DNA from: Corynebacterium callunae DSM 20147
GTDB lineage: Bacteria; Actinomycetota; Actinomycetes; Mycobacteriales; Mycobacteriaceae
Direction of reading: 5' to 3'
Assembly (NCBI RefSeq): GCF_000344785.1
Contig: NC_020506.1
Location: 620,001 to 684,000, forward strand
Length of the DNA: 64,000 nt
Under the pieces are notes generated by a model. That model worked only from the letters and a program-made list of their open reading frames with translations, was not told the DNA's origin and ran no database searches. Positions 25,518-36,590 of this stretch are shown piece after piece; the first letter of the stretch is position 1, and each line of letters starts with the position of its first letter. The translations under genes were made by a program, and so were the position numbers.

Positions 25518-26831
25518 TTAGATAGCTGCAAATCCAGCTTCAAGGTCGGCAATAATGTCATTGACATTTTCAATACCAACCGAGAGACGAATGGTGGATT
25601 CGGTGATTCCGGCGCGCTCTAGGCCTGCAACATCAGACTGGGAGTGGGTGGTGGTTGCAGGGTGAACTACGAGGGAGCGGACATCGCCAATATTGGCCAG
25701 GTTGGAGTGCAGCTTGAGGGCATCAATGAAGGCCCAGGCAGTTTCACGGCCACCGTTGATCTCGAAGGTAAGCACAGATCCGGTGTACTTCAGGCCTAGC
25801 TTTTCCTTGGTGGCATACCAAGGAGAATCTGGCAGGCCGGCAAAGTTAACCTTTGCCACCTTCTCATGGTTGTTCAGGAATTCTGCCACCTTGATGGCAT
25901 TTTCATTGTGTCGTTCCACGCGCAGGGGCAGGGTGTCGATGCCCTGGATGGATACCCAAGCATTAAATGCGGAGAGGGTGGATCCGGCATCGCGCAGCAA
26001 ACCAACACGAGCCTTCAGGCCAAATGCTGCAGCGCCGAGGTCGGCGTACTTCAGGCCGTGGTAAGCGGCATCTGGGGTGACAAAGTAGGGGAATACTGGC
26101 TTGCCATCGCGCTCGACAGTCCAGTCGAAGTTACCACCATCAACCAAAATTCCGCCCAGTCCGGAACCATTGCCGGTGTAGAACTTGGTCAAGGAAGCAA
26201 CAACAATATCGGCGCCCAGCTCGATTGGGCGCACAATTGCTGCGGTAGCGATGGTGTTGTCAATGATTAATGGCACATTATTGCGGTGCGCAACCTCTGC
26301 GACGGCAGGGATGTCCAGGACGTCTGCCTGTGGGTTGGCGAAGGTCTCACCGAAGAAAGCCTTGGTATTAGGCTGCACGGCTGCCTGCCAAGATTCTGGA
26401 TCATCTGGATTTTCTACAAAGCTAACGTCAATGCCCAAACGGTTCAGGGTGATCAGGAAGAGGGTCTCGGTGCCACCATAAAGTCGGGGGGAGGTAACGA
26501 TGTGATTGCCAGCGCCTGCCAGGTTAAGGATGGCATTGGTGGTTGCAGCCTGTCCGGAGGAGAAAGCTACTGCGTGAACACCGCCCTCGAGAGAAGCGAT
26601 GCGGTTTTCTAAGGCCTCAACGGTGGGGTTGGTAAGGCGGGAATAAACGGGACCAAGATCCTCAAGCGCAAAACGCTGCTTAGCGTGTTCTGCGGAATCA
26701 AAAACGAAGGCAGTGGACTGGTAAATCGGCAGGTTGCGGGCGCCAGTTTGGGTGTCAACAGGCTGTCCAGCGTGAATGGAGCGGGTTTCAAAGCTCCACT
26801 GATCTGCATTGGAATTATCGTATTTTGGCAT
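25518..26831 (-). CDS. metY: MetY, O-acetylhomoserine sulfhydrylase
   Basis: A 437-residue PLP enzyme of the Cys/Met metabolism family making homocysteine from O-acetylhomoserine and sulfide. Seen are YSRLTNPTVEALENRIASLEGG, the aromatic cofactor-stacking region with SGQAATTNA, LIIDNTIATA and the PLP-lysine motif VVASLTKFYTGNGSGLGG, plus the C-terminal VVHPATTTHSQ. The start at 26831 has AAAGGA before it and gives the C. glutamicum length; a 23-codon upstream extension is rejected. A perfect 38-bp palindrome containing McbR half-sites lies upstream. Confidence 0.95.
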   Translation of the reverse strand: MPKYDNSNADQWSFETRSIHAGQPVDTQTGARNLPIYQSTAFVFDSAEHAKQRFALEDLGPVYSRLTNPTVEALENRIASLEGGVHAVAFSSGQAATTNAILNLAGAGNHIVTSPRLYGGTETLFLITLNRLGIDVSFVENPDDPESWQAAVQPNTKAFFGETFANPQADVLDIPAVAEVAHRNNVPLIIDNTIATAAIVRPIELGADIVVASLTKFYTGNGSGLGGILVDGGNFDWTVERDGKPVFPYFVTPDAAYHGLKYADLGAAAFGLKARVGLLRDAGSTLSAFNAWVSIQGIDTLPLRVERHNENAIKVAEFLNNHEKVAKVNFAGLPDSPWYATKEKLGLKYTGSVLTFEINGGRETAWAFIDALKLHSNLANIGDVRSLVVHPATTTHSQSDVAGLERAGITESTIRLSVGIENVNDIIADLEAGFAAI

Positions 26832-26902
26832 GGTTTTAACGTCCTTTGATGTTTTGTGTTTTCCCAACCTCAGTGGATTGGGGCTCTGTGTTTCGACCAT
26901 AG

Positions 26903-26940
26903 TGAACCGCTTGGTCTATTGCAATAGACCAAGCGGTTCA
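26903..26940. promoter_or_regulatory. 38-bp perfect palindrome upstream of metY, McbR operator candidate
   Basis: Bases 26903-26940 read the same on both strands (19-bp arms starting TGAACCGCTTGGTCTATTG). The right half contains TAGAC-CAAGCG-GTTCA and the left half its mirror, i.e. two overlapping McbR-type sites (TAGAC-N6-GTCTA, two mismatches each). It lies about 70 bp before metY. Confidence 0.65.
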
Positions 26941-26960
26941 ATTCACTTTTCGCTCCCAAA

Positions 26961-27007
26961 TGGGGGTGTGATCCACTAACTAAAAAACCCATTTTAGTGG
27001 TGGGGGT
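26961..27007. promoter_or_regulatory. Candidate RamA boxes and inverted repeat between metY and cstA
   Basis: TGGGGGT occurs at 26961-26967 and again at 27001-27007, exactly 40 bp apart, and CCACTAA (26973-26979)/TTAGTGG (26994-27000) form an inverted repeat between them. Stretches of TG4-6T are the reported RamA site in C. glutamicum, and cstA is known there as an acetate/carbon-regulated gene. Assignment is inference. Confidence 0.4.
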
Positions 27008-27156
27008 CATGTTCAAGTGTTAGATTCCATCTGTAAAGAGCGTGAGAAAAAGCAAGGAAAAAACCCCTTTTTTTGCCAGCCTAAACCCACTGAATCCATA
27101 AAGGTACAGGTAGCGCGCCGTACAAGAACTAAACAGGAAGCGAAAGTCCTAACACT

Positions 27157-29433
27157 GTGAGTATTCAACAGCACGCACCTAAAACGGACAGCGATCTCAT
27201 ACACAGCACAGCCACCGACCTCCCCGTCGGTGTGAATAAAAATAAGAAGATGTCACCCACTGCCCGGGTGGCTTTATTAGTTTTTGGAATTTTGGCGGCA
27301 GTAGGTTGGGGCGCAATCGCCTTCGCGCGTGGCGAAACAATCAACTCGGTTTGGCTCGTACTCGCAGCTGTAGGTTCCTACATTATTGCTTTTAGTTTTT
27401 ATGCCCGGCTTATCGAATATAAGGTGGTCAAGCCAAAGGCAGAACGCGCCACCCCGGCTGAATACGTCAATGATGGCAAAGACTTTGTTCCAACCGATCG
27501 TCGCGTGCTTTTTGGCCACCACTTTGCAGCAATCGCTGGTGCCGGTCCCTTGGTTGGACCAGTTATGGCTGCCCAGATGGGCTATTTGCCTGGCACCTTG
27601 TGGATCGTGCTCGGTGTGATTTTTGCCGGTGCGGTGCAGGATTACCTGGTGCTGTGGGTTTCCACCCGCCGTCGTGGGCGCTCCTTGGGCCAGATGGTGC
27701 GCGATGAAATGGGCACCGTTGGTGGTTTTGCAGGCATTATCGCAACCATCACCATCATGATCATTATTATCGCGGTGCTCGCGCTGATCGTTGTTAACGC
27801 TCTTGCGGATTCTCCTTGGGGTGTTTTCTCCATCTCCATGACCATCCCGATCGCCCTATTTATGGGTGTTTATCTGCGTTATTTGCGCCCCGGTCGAGTC
27901 ACAGAAGTCTCCATCATTGGTGTCAGCCTACTGCTGCTGGCAATTGTGTCCGGCGGTTGGGTCGCGGAAAGTGAATTGGGCCAGCAGTGGTTCACCCTAT
28001 CTAAGACCACTTTGGCATTTGCCCTGATTGCCTATGGCATTTTGGCTGCTATTTTGCCGGTGTGGTTGCTGCTTGCACCTCGCGACTATCTCTCCACCTT
28101 CATGAAGATCGGTGTGATTGGACTGCTGGCAATCGGTATTTTGATTGCACGTCCTGAGGTTCATATGCCGGCGGTCACCAGCTTTGCCACTGAAGGTAAT
28201 GGCCCGGTGTTCTCCGGAAATCTCTTCCCCTTCCTGTTTATTACCATCGCCTGTGGTGCGCTCTCAGGATTCCACGCGCTGATTTCTTCTGGTACCACTC
28301 CAAAGCTGGTGGAAAAAGAAACTCAGATGAAGATGCTGGGATATGGCGGCATGCTCATGGAGTCCTTCGTGGCGATCATGGCGTTGATCACTGCCGTGAT
28401 TTTGGATCGTCACCTGTACTTCGTCATGAATGCCCCACTTGCGTTAACCGGTGGTGCACCTGACACCGCAGCACAGTGGATTAATAATGCTGGAATTCCC
28501 GGCGCAGATGTCACCCCAGAACAGTTGGCAGCTGCAGCTGAGGGCGTTGGCGAATCGTCAATTATTTCCCGTACCGGTGGTGCACCAACCCTGGCCTTTG
28601 GTATGTCGGAAATTTTGTCCGGTCTGATCGGTGGCGCCTCCATGAAGGCGTTTTGGTATCACTTTGCCATCATGTTTGAGGCACTGTTTATTCTCACCAC
28701 CGTTGATGCTGGTACCCGTGTTGCACGCTTTATGATGACTGATACCTTGGGCAACGTTCCGGGTCTGCGTCGTTTTAAGGATCCTTCATGGACTGTTGGC
28801 AACTGGATTTCCACCGTATTTGTATGTGCGCTGTGGGGTGCCATTTTGCTGATGGGTGTTACCGATCCACTAGGTGGCATCAACGTCTTGTTCCCACTTT
28901 TTGGTATCGCTAATCAGCTGCTTGCTGCAATTGCATTGTCCTTGGTGCTGGTTGTGGTGGTGAAGAAGGGTCTTTATAAGTGGGCCTGGATTCCAGCAAT
29001 TCCGTTGGCATGGGATCTTATTGTCACGATGACTGCTTCTTGGCAGAAGATCTTCCATTCCAACCCATCCATCGGTTACTGGGCGCAGCACACCAAGTTC
29101 AAGGAGGCTAAGGCCAGTGGTCTCACGGAGTTTGGGGCGGCTAAATCCCCAGAGGCAATCGATGCGGTCATTCGTAATACCGCAATCCAAGGTGTACTTT
29201 CCGTCCTCTTTGCGGTGCTGGTTTTGATCGTCGTCGGCGCTGCGATCGTGGTGTGCATTAAGGCAGTTCGGGCTCGTGCAGCCGGCCATCCTTTGGAAAC
29301 TACTGAAGAGCCCGATGTGGATTCTCAGCTCTTTGCTCCAGCGGGCTTTGTGGCAACTCCTCGTGAGAAGGAAGTTCAGCAGCAATGGGATGAGCGATTC
29401 CCACATGGCGCCCCCTTTAACTCCACGCACTAA
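27157..29433 (+). CDS. cstA: CstA-family transporter (carbon starvation protein A)
   Basis: A 758-residue polytopic membrane protein. After a polar N-terminus of about 30 residues there are some 16 or more helices. Family signatures include GHHFAAIAGAGPLVGPVMAAQMGYLPGTLW (about 122-151), GALSGFHALISSGTTPKLV and GTRVARFMMTDTLG. CstA proteins import peptides and, for E. coli BtsT/CstA, pyruvate. It starts with GTG. The next gene is the small YbdD-type partner. Upstream lie candidate RamA boxes, which would fit regulation by carbon source. Confidence 0.93.
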   Translation: MSIQQHAPKTDSDLIHSTATDLPVGVNKNKKMSPTARVALLVFGILAAVGWGAIAFARGETINSVWLVLAAVGSYIIAFSFYARLIEYKVVKPKAERATPAEYVNDGKDFVPTDRRVLFGHHFAAIAGAGPLVGPVMAAQMGYLPGTLWIVLGVIFAGAVQDYLVLWVSTRRRGRSLGQMVRDEMGTVGGFAGIIATITIMIIIIAVLALIVVNALADSPWGVFSISMTIPIALFMGVYLRYLRPGRVTEVSIIGVSLLLLAIVSGGWVAESELGQQWFTLSKTTLAFALIAYGILAAILPVWLLLAPRDYLSTFMKIGVIGLLAIGILIARPEVHMPAVTSFATEGNGPVFSGNLFPFLFITIACGALSGFHALISSGTTPKLVEKETQMKMLGYGGMLMESFVAIMALITAVILDRHLYFVMNAPLALTGGAPDTAAQWINNAGIPGADVTPEQLAAAAEGVGESSIISRTGGAPTLAFGMSEILSGLIGGASMKAFWYHFAIMFEALFILTTVDAGTRVARFMMTDTLGNVPGLRRFKDPSWTVGNWISTVFVCALWGAILLMGVTDPLGGINVLFPLFGIANQLLAAIALSLVLVVVVKKGLYKWAWIPAIPLAWDLIVTMTASWQKIFHSNPSIGYWAQHTKFKEAKASGLTEFGAAKSPEAIDAVIRNTAIQGVLSVLFAVLVLIVVGAAIVVCIKAVRARAAGHPLETTEEPDVDSQLFAPAGFVATPREKEVQQQWDERFPHGAPFNSTH

Positions 29434-29448
29434 AAGGAATTAGAGACA

Positions 29449-29649
29449 ATGTTGCAGCTAGAAACCTGGACCAAAATTCCCAAAGCGGTGTGGTGGTACC
29501 TAACTGAGCTTATGGGCGATACCGCTTATGCTAAGTACACCGCGCATCTTAAGGCTCATCACCCGGATGCACCGATCCCCAGCGAGCGGGAATATTGGCG
29601 GGCACGATATGCCGAGCAAGACGCTAATCCAGGAGCTCGCTGCTGTTAA
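29449..29649 (+). CDS. Small CstA-associated protein (YbdD/KiqS, DUF466)
   Basis: A 66-residue soluble protein with WWYLTELMGDTAYAKYTAHLKAHHPDAPIPSEREYWRARYAEQDANPGARCC, matching the YbdD/YjiX family that always follows cstA-type genes and is needed for transport activity in E. coli BtsT. RBS AAAGGA lies about 10 bases before the ATG, and it is 15 nt after cstA, so the two form an operon. Two hairpins follow. Confidence 0.88.
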   Translation: MLQLETWTKIPKAVWWYLTELMGDTAYAKYTAHLKAHHPDAPIPSEREYWRARYAEQDANPGARCC

Positions 29650-29651
29650 AA

Positions 29652-29675
29652 CGTCGAAAAGCGTGCTTTTCGACG
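29652..29675. terminator. Second complete CGTCGAAAAGC hairpin, after the cstA operon
   Basis: CGTCGAAAAGC (29652-29662) and GCTTTTCGACG (29665-29675) are exact inverted copies separated by GT. It starts two bases after the stop of the YbdD-like gene. Confidence 0.6.
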
Positions 29676-29682
29676 CGCCCCC

Positions 29683-29718
29683 TGCCCGCAACACCTACCC
29701 GGTGTGGCGGGCATTTTT
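29683..29718 (+). terminator. Rho-independent terminator of the cstA operon
   Basis: TGCCCGC (29683-29689) pairs with GCGGGCA (29707-29713), with ACACC/GGTGT nested inside, followed by TTTTT. Its arm runs through the stop codon region of the convergent exported-protein gene. Confidence 0.75.
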
Positions 29719-30405
29719 GCGTGAATTACTCCACGCCCGCAACCCCAGCGCCACGGCCGCTAACGCGCCCGCACCGCCCAAAATGAGGTATTGCAGAGGA
29801 ATCGGGCGAGCCTCATCAATGGCATCAACGCAGGCCTGAAAATCAGCCTTGAGTGCTTCTTGAGTATCGTTATATTGCGCGGTTTGGGCACTAAATTTCT
29901 CCACCCGAATCTCAGCAATGCGAGTGGTAGCTGCGTCCTCCAATTGGCTTAGCACCTTGGCGGCGGGATCCTCGGAAATGCCGTCAATAACGCCTCGGGC
30001 TTCGTCATAGGTATAGGTGGTTTTGAAATCCTCAGTTGCCACAGCAAGCGTGGGATCGGTGGAATCCTCCGGAATCAACATGGCCAAACCTTCACCCGAA
30101 TTTAAGGCATCGAGGCGAGTTTGGATTTCCGTAGCGGTGGGAGCAGCCGGATCCTTGGCTACAAAACTTGCGATGGCTGCGCTAATTCCCGGATCTTGCG
30201 CCTCAAGCTCCGCGATGCGGGTAGCGCGCACATCAGCTTCCAAATCCTCCCAAAACTGCACCACAGGGGAAGAATCAGTATTGGAAGCTACACAGGTTTC
30301 ATTTTCTACATCAGCGTTTAGAGTTGCCGCCGAGGCCAGGGGGCTGTGCAGTACGGTGGCGAAAATAAGCGCTGGAAGAATCTTTCGAAAATGCATAAAG
30401 CCCAT
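29695..30405 (-). CDS. Exported, C-terminally membrane-anchored protein of unknown function
   Basis: A 236-residue protein with an N-terminal signal peptide (HFRKILPALIFATVLHSPLASA-ATL), a helical, acidic extracytoplasmic part with two Cys (ENETCVAS and FQACVDA) that could form a disulfide, and one C-terminal helix (LQYLILGGAGALAAVALGLRAW) with a basic end. The Pro/Ala/Thr segments and regularly spaced Asp/Glu/Ala residues suggest a coiled helical bundle. I do not recognise the family. It occupies the space between the cstA operon and icd where C. glutamicum carries the prpDBC2 genes. Confidence 0.6.
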   Translation of the reverse strand: MGFMHFRKILPALIFATVLHSPLASAATLNADVENETCVASNTDSSPVVQFWEDLEADVRATRIAELEAQDPGISAAIASFVAKDPAAPTATEIQTRLDALNSGEGLAMLIPEDSTDPTLAVATEDFKTTYTYDEARGVIDGISEDPAAKVLSQLEDAATTRIAEIRVEKFSAQTAQYNDTQEALKADFQACVDAIDEARPIPLQYLILGGAGALAAVALGLRAWSNSRKNARHTG

Positions 30406-30428
30406 TATGTCAGCCTTGGGCAGAGAAA

Positions 30429-30461
30429 AACGCCCTGCTTCCTTAAAGGAAACAGGGCGTT
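30429..30461 (-). terminator. Terminator of icd
   Basis: AACGCCCTG (30429-30437) and CAGGGCGTT (30453-30461) pair, with TTCCTT/AAGGAA inside, giving a long stem starting about 10 bases past the icd stop. Confidence 0.75.
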
Positions 30462-30472
30462 AGCCTAGAAGA

Positions 30473-32722
<2,250 letters not shown>

Positions 32723-32772
32723 TTAACCAGAATACAGCGTTAAGTGTCTTATGGGTGTTTTGTGGTGGGGTT

Positions 32773-33684
32773 TTAACCACGCATAGCCACGCCACGCTTC
32801 CAATAACCCATAAAGGCAACTCGGGAGCGGTCTAGTCCTTTGTCTTTAATTAGGGATCGGCGAATGGTAGTCACCACACCGCTTTCACCTGCAATCCAAT
32901 AATATTCCCCGCGTGCAGTGCTGTCAGATGACACGGGTTCCCCCGTAGCGGAAAAAGCGGGGGTTTCCCACACCAAGGTATCGCCATCTGCGGGGGTAGC
33001 AGTGAGATGTTTTGCGGTGATTCCTAAACTCTCAAAGAGCAGCTCACCGTGGTTTCGGCCCTGGCGGGGCAGCCATTTCACCTGGATGCCAGCAGGTGCG
33101 GCAATGGGCAAAATATCGGCCTTTTCTGGGACTTCAATCAGCGCAGTACCAGTGAGGGAAGAATCACTATTAGCTGCCAGATCTTCCAAAATGCGGGCAA
33201 TGGCTGGGGCTGCGGTTTCATCACCCGCCAACACAATGCACTGTGCATTCCCATGATCAAATTCAATGCCACCCATGGATTCTGCATCAAGGCGTGGGGC
33301 GATGATGAGCAATTTATCACCTACCTGGGCATTAGCAGCCCAGGTTGCTGCCGGGCCAGTAAATCCGGGGGCAGTATGTAATACAAAATCTACCGTCAAA
33401 GTGGTTGCATGGGCACCCATATTTAAGGAACGAATGGAATAGGTGCGCATGACACCGCGGGAATCTTCCGGGAGCGCCGACCAATTGGCATACCAGTCGC
33501 CGTTGGCAGGCAATGGTGGGAGGTCTTTACCCGGATTGGGGAAAATAAGCTTAATGCGCTGGTCAAAGACAGGTTTGTGGCTGCCTACAGTACGCATTTC
33601 AGGGCCGGAAAACACTATTCGAATAAAATTAGGGCTCAGTTGCTCGATGGATTCCACACATGCAGTTACTGGAAGAAAAGCCAT
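32773..33684 (-). CDS. Siderophore-interacting FAD protein (SIP, ViuB-like reductase)
   Basis: A 303-residue ferric-siderophore reductase of the SIP family. The FAD-binding beta-barrel carries MRTYSIRSLN (R-x-Y-S/T), and the C-terminal NAD(P)H-binding part has QCIVLAGDETAAPAIARIL and YYWIAGESGVVTTIRRSLIKDKGLDRSRVAFMGYWKRG, the typical family ending. It should release iron from imported siderophores in the cytoplasm. It is the last gene of the five-gene iron operon, 10 nt after the ATPase gene. Confidence 0.9.
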   Translation of the reverse strand: MAFLPVTACVESIEQLSPNFIRIVFSGPEMRTVGSHKPVFDQRIKLIFPNPGKDLPPLPANGDWYANWSALPEDSRGVMRTYSIRSLNMGAHATTLTVDFVLHTAPGFTGPAATWAANAQVGDKLLIIAPRLDAESMGGIEFDHGNAQCIVLAGDETAAPAIARILEDLAANSDSSLTGTALIEVPEKADILPIAAPAGIQVKWLPRQGRNHGELLFESLGITAKHLTATPADGDTLVWETPAFSATGEPVSSDSTARGEYYWIAGESGVVTTIRRSLIKDKGLDRSRVAFMGYWKRGVAMRG

Positions 33685-33694
33685 TTTTTACCCC

Positions 33695-34504
33695 TTAATT
33701 GGTGGTGACGTGGTGGCGGCCTATGGGCATCACCAAAGGTGCGCCGGAGATGGGATCGGTAATAACGCGAGCCTTGGTATGAAAAACTTCCTGCATCATT
33801 GTTTCTGTGACTACTTCAGCAGACGTGCCGGCTGCATAAATCTGTCCTTGGTGCATTGCAATGAGGTGGTCAGAATAACGAGCTGCCAGGCCAAGTTCAT
33901 GGAGCACCATAACAATGGTGGTGCCTTGGCTGCGGTTGAGATCAGTAAGTAGGTCTAAGACTTCTAGCTGATTGGCGATATCAAGATAGGTAGTGGGCTC
34001 ATCAAGTAATAAAATATCTGTCTCCTGAGCAAGCGCCATGGCAATCCACACTCTTTGGCGCTGGCCACCAGAAAGCTCATCAATACTGCGCTCTGCTAAG
34101 TCGGTGGTATTGGTGGTTTCCAAAGCTTTGGCCACCACCTCATAATCCCGGGTAGACCAGCGGCCCATGAGGCCTTGGTGTGGGTGGCGTCCGCGTCCCA
34201 CCAGGTCAGCGACCACAATGCCGTCGGGCGCGGTAGGAGATTGGGGTAACAGTCCCAACATGCGGGCTAGTTCCTTGCCATGAAACGTTGCCAGCGGGGC
34301 GTCGTCGATAAGCACCTCACCGGAGGTGGGTTTAAGGAGGCGCGCCAGGGCGCGCAACAGAGTGGATTTGCCGCAGCCGTTGGGGCCGACGATGGAGGTG
34401 ATTTTTCCCGGCGGGATGTCGAGGGTGAGGCCATTGATAACACTGCGCTCGCCATAGGAAAGCGAGACATTGTGGGTGCTTAATTGGTGCGAAGTAGTGG
34501 TCAC
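33695..34504 (-). CDS. Siderophore ABC importer ATPase (FecE/FepC-like)
   Basis: A 269-residue ATPase with Walker A GPNGCGKSTLLRAL, signature LSGGQRQRVWIAMALAQ (W after the R is common in FepC/FhuC types), Walker B ILLLDEPTTYLD and HELGLAARYSDH. It starts with GTG, overlapping the preceding permease stop as GTGA (34501-34504). It powers ferric-siderophore uptake together with the two permeases and the binding lipoprotein. Confidence 0.92.
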   Translation of the reverse strand: MTTTSHQLSTHNVSLSYGERSVINGLTLDIPPGKITSIVGPNGCGKSTLLRALARLLKPTSGEVLIDDAPLATFHGKELARMLGLLPQSPTAPDGIVVADLVGRGRHPHQGLMGRWSTRDYEVVAKALETTNTTDLAERSIDELSGGQRQRVWIAMALAQETDILLLDEPTTYLDIANQLEVLDLLTDLNRSQGTTIVMVLHELGLAARYSDHLIAMHQGQIYAAGTSAEVVTETMMQEVFHTKARVITDPISGAPLVMPIGRHHVTTN

Positions 34505-35544
34505 AGTGATGCTCCCGCACGGTTGGATCGAATAAGTAAATAAATAAGGAAGGGGGCGCCGAGCGCGCCAGTAACCACGCCGACCGGATAGCGGGTGCCC
34601 AAGAAATATTGGCCGATAAGGTCAGCGCTGAGCACAACGAGGCCACCGATAAATGCCGAGGGCAAAATTAGAGAGCCACCAGCACCTAAAAGACGCGCTG
34701 CAATGGGCCCAGATACAAATGCCACAAAGGCAATCGGACCGCAGGCCGCGGTAGCAACCGCAATCAGCGCCACGGCGGCAATAATGACAATGAGGCGGGT
34801 GCGATTGGTATTAACGCCCAGACCAAGTGCGGAATCGTTGCCCAAACGCAAAATATTTAAATTACGCGAAAACGCCAGTAATAAAGGAATCAGCACTGCC
34901 GCAGTGCAAAGCAGTGGCAGCGTGCGCTCCCACGTTGCACCATTTAAAGAACCGCTCAGCCAACGAGTTGCCGTGGGCAAGTCCCAGGTATCAGCCTTGG
35001 ACAGAGAATAACTAACCAGCGAATTCAGCATGGCGGCAATGCCGATACCAGTAAGAATAAGGCGAGTGGGCGAAAAACCACCACGATAAGAAACCAGATA
35101 AATCAGCAGTGCGACGGCCAGAGCTGCCAGCAGCGCAATGACAGAGACCAGCGATTGGCTGAGCCCAAAAAAGACAATACAAATAACACCGGCTGCCGAA
35201 GCACCAGAAGAAATGCCGATAATATCTGGCGAGGCCAATTGATTACGCAGCAGCGTTTGAAAAATAATTCCAGCTGCCCCAAAGGCCATGCCCGCAGCCA
35301 AACCCATGGTGGCACGCGGCAAACGCAACACACCCACCGAATAACTCGCGCCGGGAACCTGCTGCCCGCTCAAAACCTGAATCACTTGCGCCGGGGAATA
35401 AAAAACCTCGCCCCACATCAAAGAAAAAGCAAAAACACTAAGCGTTGCGACGCCCAACGCCACAGTAATCAGCGCCCTACGGGAGTTGCGCTTAGCGCGC
35501 TGGCGTTTAATTTCCAGCGCCAAGGTGGAAGTTGTTGTACTCAT
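34501..35544 (-). CDS. Siderophore ABC importer permease 2 (FecCD family)
   Basis: A 347-residue FecCD-family permease with about ten helices. Features include LPRATMGLAAGMAFGAAGIIFQTLLRNQLASPDIIGISSGASAAGV, GPIAFVAFVSGPIAARLLG and GTRYPVGVVTGALGAPFLIYLL, all family hallmarks. ATG 35544 overlaps the stop of the preceding permease as ATGA; the extra 11 codons upstream are rejected. It pairs with the other permease as a heterodimer. Confidence 0.92.
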   Translation of the reverse strand: MSTTTSTLALEIKRQRAKRNSRRALITVALGVATLSVFAFSLMWGEVFYSPAQVIQVLSGQQVPGASYSVGVLRLPRATMGLAAGMAFGAAGIIFQTLLRNQLASPDIIGISSGASAAGVICIVFFGLSQSLVSVIALLAALAVALLIYLVSYRGGFSPTRLILTGIGIAAMLNSLVSYSLSKADTWDLPTATRWLSGSLNGATWERTLPLLCTAAVLIPLLLAFSRNLNILRLGNDSALGLGVNTNRTRLIVIIAAVALIAVATAACGPIAFVAFVSGPIAARLLGAGGSLILPSAFIGGLVVLSADLIGQYFLGTRYPVGVVTGALGAPFLIYLLIRSNRAGASL

Positions 35545-36584
35545 AGTTCGCGCGTTTTCTGTCGACGAATAATCCAAATAAAGAGGGGAGCGCCAATAAT
35601 CGGCATGATAATTCCCACCGCAATTTCACTAGGACGGGTGATGACGCGGCCAAAGGTATCAGCAAACACAATAAGAATGGCTCCGGCCAGCGCAGAACAG
35701 GGAATCAGCCAACGATGATCAGTTCCCACAATCATCCTGGTGATATGCGGAACCACTAGGCCCACAAAAGCAATGGGGCCAGCCAGCGCTGTTGCCACAC
35801 CACATAAGATCACCGCCCCTAGCGAGGAGAGAATGCGCGTACGCAGCACATTTTCACCCAGACTTGTGGCTACATCATCACCAAGTGCCAGTGCGTTTAG
35901 CCCGGGAGCAAAAAAGAGACACATGCCAAAACCTAAGAGCAAAAACGGCGTTGCCATAGCCATGCGATCCCATTCGGCACCGCCTACGCCACCGATCTGC
36001 CAAAAACGGAATTTATCCATAACGTCAATACGAGGCAATAACACCGCACTGACCAGAGAACTTAAAGCAGCAGTGGTAGCAGCACCGGCCAAAGCCAGCT
36101 TGAGGGGAGTTGCGCCACCGCGGCCTAAAGAACCAACTGCATAAATAAAAGCTGCAGCAAGTGCTGAACCTAAAACAGCAACCGCCATTGTGGATACTGC
36201 ATTAGATAAGGAAAAGAAGCTAATGCCAATTACCACTGCCAAAGAAGCGCCAGACAAGACGCCAAAAATACCGGGATCAGCGAGCGGATTGCGAGTCACT
36301 GCTTGCATGGTGGTGCCTGCAACCGAAAGGGCTGCTCCAATGAGAAATCCCAGCACCGTGCGCGGAATTCTTTTAAAGGCAGCAGCTTGATCAGTGGTAT
36401 CTGCATGGCCCAAAAATGCTTGGAGAACATCTGCGGTGTTGATAGAGCGCACCCCAAATTTGAGGGAACACACCGTAGCCAGCACTAAAAGCAAAATTGA
36501 GACTATAAGGAATAGACTTTTGCGCTTAAAACGCGCATCCGCCGGCCTCAGTGCAGAAGCCGACGGATTAGTAGCTAGAGACAT
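35541..36584 (-). CDS. Siderophore ABC importer permease 1 (FecCD family)
   Basis: A 347-residue FecCD permease starting six bases after the binding-protein gene. Family blocks: RIPRTVLGFLIGAALSVAGTTMQAVTRNPLADPGIFGVLSGASLAVV, GPIAFVGLVVPHITRMIVGTDHRWLIP and PSEIAVGIIMPIIGAPLFIWIIRR. It is translationally coupled to the second permease. Confidence 0.92.
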   Translation of the reverse strand: MSLATNPSASALRPADARFKRKSLFLIVSILLLVLATVCSLKFGVRSINTADVLQAFLGHADTTDQAAAFKRIPRTVLGFLIGAALSVAGTTMQAVTRNPLADPGIFGVLSGASLAVVIGISFFSLSNAVSTMAVAVLGSALAAAFIYAVGSLGRGGATPLKLALAGAATTAALSSLVSAVLLPRIDVMDKFRFWQIGGVGGAEWDRMAMATPFLLLGFGMCLFFAPGLNALALGDDVATSLGENVLRTRILSSLGAVILCGVATALAGPIAFVGLVVPHITRMIVGTDHRWLIPCSALAGAILIVFADTFGRVITRPSEIAVGIIMPIIGAPLFIWIIRRQKTREL

Positions 36585-36590
36585 AAGAAT

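Noticed and set aside
32938..32965. CCCC...GGGG stem in the siderophore-interacting protein gene
   Set aside because: Internal to a clear coding region, with no functional position.
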